In this document: positions 32,916 to 35,278 of the stretch, piece after piece
Layout of the letters: every line of letters starts with the position of its first letter
Position numbering within the stretch: the first letter of the stretch is position 1
DNA from: Chromatiales bacterium
GTDB taxonomy: Bacteria > Pseudomonadota > Gammaproteobacteria > Chromatiales > Chromatiaceae
DNA: 35,278 nucleotides
Reading direction: 5' to 3'
Assembly (NCBI GenBank): GCA_022360595.1
Contig: JAKSCN010000672.1
Coordinates: 1 to 35,278 of the forward strand
Notes under the pieces: model-generated
The model's input: the letters and a program-made list of their open reading frames with translations, nothing else
What the model was told of the DNA's origin: nothing
Databases searched by the model: none
Position numbers and translations under genes: made by a program

Positions 32916-34700
32916 ATGTGCGGGTTATGTGGTGAATTGCGGTTTGATGGGCAGATGCCCGATATGGGTATGATCCAGCGTATGACCGCCAGACTGGAGA
33001 AGCGCGGCCCGGACCACGGCGGTTGTTACAGTGACGGCCCGTTGGGCCTGGGGCATCGGCGTCTGTCGATTATCGATCTGACTGAACACGCTCATCAGCC
33101 CATGACGGATCAGGAGCTGGGCTTGGCACTGGTCTTCAACGGGGCGATCTACAACTATCCGCAGCTTCGTGAAGAGCTGAAAACCAAGGGTTATCATTTC
33201 TTCTCCGATGGGGATACCGAAGTAATCCTGAAGGCTTATCACGCCTGGGGAGAGCGCTGTGTCGAGCGTCTGCATGGGATGTTCGCCTTTGCGATCTGGG
33301 ATCAGCGCAGCGAGACCCTGTTTGCAGCCCGCGACCGTTTGGGGATCAAGCCTTTCTACTATAACCAGCAGCAGAGCTGCTTCCGTTTCGCCTCCAATGT
33401 GCAGGCTATTCTGGCCGGCGGTGGGGTGGATACCTCTATTGATGCCGTCGCGCTGCATCACCAATTTACCCTGCATGCGGTAATCCCCGCCCCACGTACC
33501 ATCCTGAATGGGGTGCGTAAGCTGCAGCCGGGGCACTGTATGACTGTCAAGGCGGATGGCAGTGTCAGGACGCGCCGATACTGGCAGTTTCCGGCAACCC
33601 GTCCAGAGCAGCCGGTGAGCGAAGATGAGTGGCTGGAGCATATTCACGAAGCGCTGCGCGAAGCGGTGCGTAAGCGCAATGACATCGCTGATGTGCCGGT
33701 GGGCGTGCTGCTGTCGGGTGGGCTCGACTCCAGTCTGCTGGTGGGGTTGCTGGCGGAGATCGGTAAGAGCGATATTCGTACCTTCTCAATCGGTTTCGAG
33801 GATCATCCGGATGAGAAGGGCAGCGAGTTTGAGTACTCCGACCAAGTGGTGGAGCGCTATGCCACCAACCATCGTAAATTCCACATTCCCAACAGTGAGG
33901 TGCTAAAGCGGTTGCCCGAGGCGGTGGATGCGATGGCCGAGCCGATGTTTGGTCAGGATGCGGTTGCCTTCTATCTGCTCTCCGAGCAGGTCTCGAAAGA
34001 GATCAAGGTAGTGCAGTCGGGGCAGGGCGCTGATGAGGTATTTGGGGGCTACTTCTGGTATCCGCGTATGATGTCGGAGACTGACGGTACTCCCGTTGAG
34101 CGATTTGCACGCCACTATTTCGATCGTGATCACGAGGAGTATCTGCACACGGTATCGGCCGCTTATCGTGGTGAAGATTATACCTCTCAGCGGGTGGCCG
34201 AACTCCTTGCTGAGCCTGACGCGGACACTTTTATGGATGCGGTGCTGCGCATGGATGTCACCACCTTGATTGTCGATGACCCGGTGAAGCGGGTCGATAA
34301 TATGACCATGGCCTGGGGATTGGAGGCGCGCGTACCGTTTCTGGATCACGAACTGGTGGAGCTGGCGGCGCGTTGCCCACCCGAGTTTAAACTGCGTGAG
34401 GGGGGTAAGTATCCGCTCAAAGCGATTGCCCGTGGCCTGATTCCCGACTCGGTCATCGATCGACCCAAGGGGTACTTCCCTATGCCGGCGCTGAAGTATG
34501 TGCGGGGTGATTTTCTTGATTTCATGCGCGACATCCTCAACTCTCAGGCCTGCCTGAATCGCGATCTCTACTCGCGTGCTTATGTCGATATGCTGTTGGC
34601 GGCGCCCGAGATGCACCACACCCGTCTGCAGGGCAGCAAACTTTGGCATCTGGCGTTGCTCGAATTCTGGTTGCAGCGGAATGTGGATGACCAATCTTAG
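32916..34700 (+). CDS. Asparagine synthase-family amidotransferase, NAGGN type
   Basis: This 594-residue protein has an N-terminal class II glutamine amidotransferase domain (2-210; catalytic Cys2 in MCGLCGE, then LGHRRLSIIDL and LVFNGAIYNY) and a C-terminal asparagine-synthase ATP-pyrophosphatase domain with PP-loop LLSGGLDSSLLVGL (about 265-278). The ATG at 32916 is required to expose Cys2 and has GGAG eight bases upstream. Length and sequence resemble the amidotransferase that completes N-acetylglutaminylglutamine amide, an osmolyte of marine and stress-exposed bacteria. Its usual partner, an acetyltransferase/ATP-grasp ligase, is not in the window. Plain asparagine synthetase or a cell-surface amidotransferase are alternatives. 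Confidence 0.85.
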   Translation: MCGLCGELRFDGQMPDMGMIQRMTARLEKRGPDHGGCYSDGPLGLGHRRLSIIDLTEHAHQPMTDQELGLALVFNGAIYNYPQLREELKTKGYHFFSDGDTEVILKAYHAWGERCVERLHGMFAFAIWDQRSETLFAARDRLGIKPFYYNQQQSCFRFASNVQAILAGGGVDTSIDAVALHHQFTLHAVIPAPRTILNGVRKLQPGHCMTVKADGSVRTRRYWQFPATRPEQPVSEDEWLEHIHEALREAVRKRNDIADVPVGVLLSGGLDSSLLVGLLAEIGKSDIRTFSIGFEDHPDEKGSEFEYSDQVVERYATNHRKFHIPNSEVLKRLPEAVDAMAEPMFGQDAVAFYLLSEQVSKEIKVVQSGQGADEVFGGYFWYPRMMSETDGTPVERFARHYFDRDHEEYLHTVSAAYRGEDYTSQRVAELLAEPDADTFMDAVLRMDVTTLIVDDPVKRVDNMTMAWGLEARVPFLDHELVELAARCPPEFKLREGGKYPLKAIARGLIPDSVIDRPKGYFPMPALKYVRGDFLDFMRDILNSQACLNRDLYSRAYVDMLLAAPEMHHTRLQGSKLWHLALLEFWLQRNVDDQS

Positions 34701-34716
34701 TGTAAACAGGCCCTAA
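34701..34716 (-). repeat. Dispersed repeat copy 5, inverted (TTAGGGCCTGTTTACA)
   Basis: On the minus strand this is the repeat core with one change (A to T). It begins at the base after the amidotransferase stop codon, again at a gene 3' end. Confidence 0.6.
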
Positions 34717-34760
34717 TCTTTAATGGATTGGCTGTCTATTTAATATGGAGAGATGTTCGA

Positions 34761-35216
34761 ATGACAACCTTTAGTCTGTTGATGACCTTGCATATTGTCG
34801 CCACCATCGTCTGGGTGGGCGGAATGTTTTTTGCCCATATGGCGCTGCGCCCGGCTGTGAATGATCTGCTGGAGCCTCCCGTGCGCCTGCCTTTGATGCA
34901 CCGAGTGTTGAGCGGTTTTTTTCCTTGGGTGTGGGTGGCTATTGCATTGCTGCTGATCACCGGCTATTGGGTGTTTTTAGGTATATGGGGTGGCAAGGCC
35001 GGACTCCATGTGCATAGCATGATGGGCATCGGTTTGGTGATGATGGGGATCTTCGCATACATCTATTTTGTGCCCTTTAGGCGTATGGGTAAGGCGCTCA
35101 ATGATCAAGATATTCCTGTTGCCGGGCAGCAGATGGCTAAAATCCGTGCTTTAATTGGGGTTAACCTGGTGTTAGGTCTGATCACCTCGGTGGTTGCCAC
35201 GGCGAAGCTGTTTTGA
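34761..35216 (+). CDS. CopD-like four-helix inner-membrane protein
   Basis: The ATG at 34761 (151 residues) follows GGAG and starts at the first transmembrane segment; the longer frame to 34728 adds 11 residues. Four hydrophobic segments are seen (about 2-24, 49-70, 78-100, 128-149). The first holds LHIVATIVWVGGMFFAH and a later one HVHSMMGIGLVMMG; paired His residues near membrane faces occur in CopD and related haem- or copper-handling proteins. Function is not known. It may be cotranscribed with the amidotransferase, 60 bases upstream. The remaining 62 bases of the window show no gene. Confidence 0.75.
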   Translation: MTTFSLLMTLHIVATIVWVGGMFFAHMALRPAVNDLLEPPVRLPLMHRVLSGFFPWVWVAIALLLITGYWVFLGIWGGKAGLHVHSMMGIGLVMMGIFAYIYFVPFRRMGKALNDQDIPVAGQQMAKIRALIGVNLVLGLITSVVATAKLF

Positions 35217-35278
35217 TCTTGAAATGCCGCAGTAACATCCCCATTCAGTGTTATTAACTATTATATTTGGAGTGTGAA

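Noticed and set aside
33903-34694. 263-codon minus-strand frame, and a 240-codon one at 32925-33647
   Set aside because: Both are antisense to the amidotransferase gene, which has clear catalytic motifs in both domains.
1-35278. CRISPR arrays, tRNA genes and insertion sequences
   Set aside because: No regularly spaced repeats, no tRNA-like cloverleaf with conserved arms and no transposase motifs were seen. A covariance-model scan was not possible here.

Overview
The window looks like chromosomal DNA of a chemolithoautotrophic gammaproteobacterium, most likely a sulfur oxidiser of the Chromatiales/Sedimenticola/Thiodiazotropha/Endoriftia kind. The reasons are a form II RuBisCO with a divergent CbbR regulator, a nearby phosphoribulokinase, NhaD-type Na+/H+ antiporters, c-type cytochromes, and the gammaproteobacterial envelope cluster rsmI / lpoA-yraN-diaA-dolP. 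The genus assignment is inference; no marker gene was compared. No tRNA, rRNA, CRISPR array or intact insertion sequence was seen.

Layout. 1-3.6 kb: tail of a Sel1-repeat protein, an unknown membrane-anchored protein, DAHP synthase, a glutathione S-transferase-like protein and a monoheme cytochrome c. 3.96-6.3 kb: a methyl-accepting chemotaxis receptor behind a long AT-rich region with an FNR-like site. 6.4-11.7 kb: a decayed cbbO (RuBisCO activase subunit) tail, a SEC-C fragment, cbbM with its own terminator, divergent cbbR, and dxs. 11.8-15.0 kb: two tandem DUF945 (YdgA-like) paralogues. 15.1-19.2 kb: phosphoribulokinase and two tandem NhaD antiporters on the minus strand. 19.5-23.3 kb: a five-heme cytochrome c, a DUF3047 protein and a GlcD-type flavoprotein. 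23.3-27.8 kb: dolP-like, diaA, yraN, lpoA, and divergent rsmI. 27.8-28.2 kb: a divergent pair made of a 40-residue membrane protein, found by reading the minus strand, and a ribbon-helix-helix (RHH) protein. 28.4-32.8 kb: sodB and the oxidative pentose phosphate operon gnd-zwf-pgl. 32.9-35.2 kb: an N-acetylglutaminylglutamine-type amidotransferase and a CopD-like membrane protein.

How the genes fit together. CbbM and phosphoribulokinase supply the two Calvin-cycle-specific steps, and CbbR is the likely regulator of cbbM. The GlcD-like enzyme could handle glycolate from RuBisCO oxygenation, but this is not proven. NhaD pumps and the NAGGN-type amidotransferase point to life in salt water. SodB and the NADPH-producing gnd-zwf-pgl operon serve redox defence.

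The less ordinary signals are these: a dispersed intergenic repeat with core TTAGGGCCTGTTAACA, found five times; near-perfect or perfect palindromes that run into the 3' ends of coding sequences, including a 46-bp perfect palindrome over the end of rsmI; the eroded RuBisCO activase locus; and the divergent RHH/micro-membrane-protein pair, which is the best candidate for an undescribed small system.
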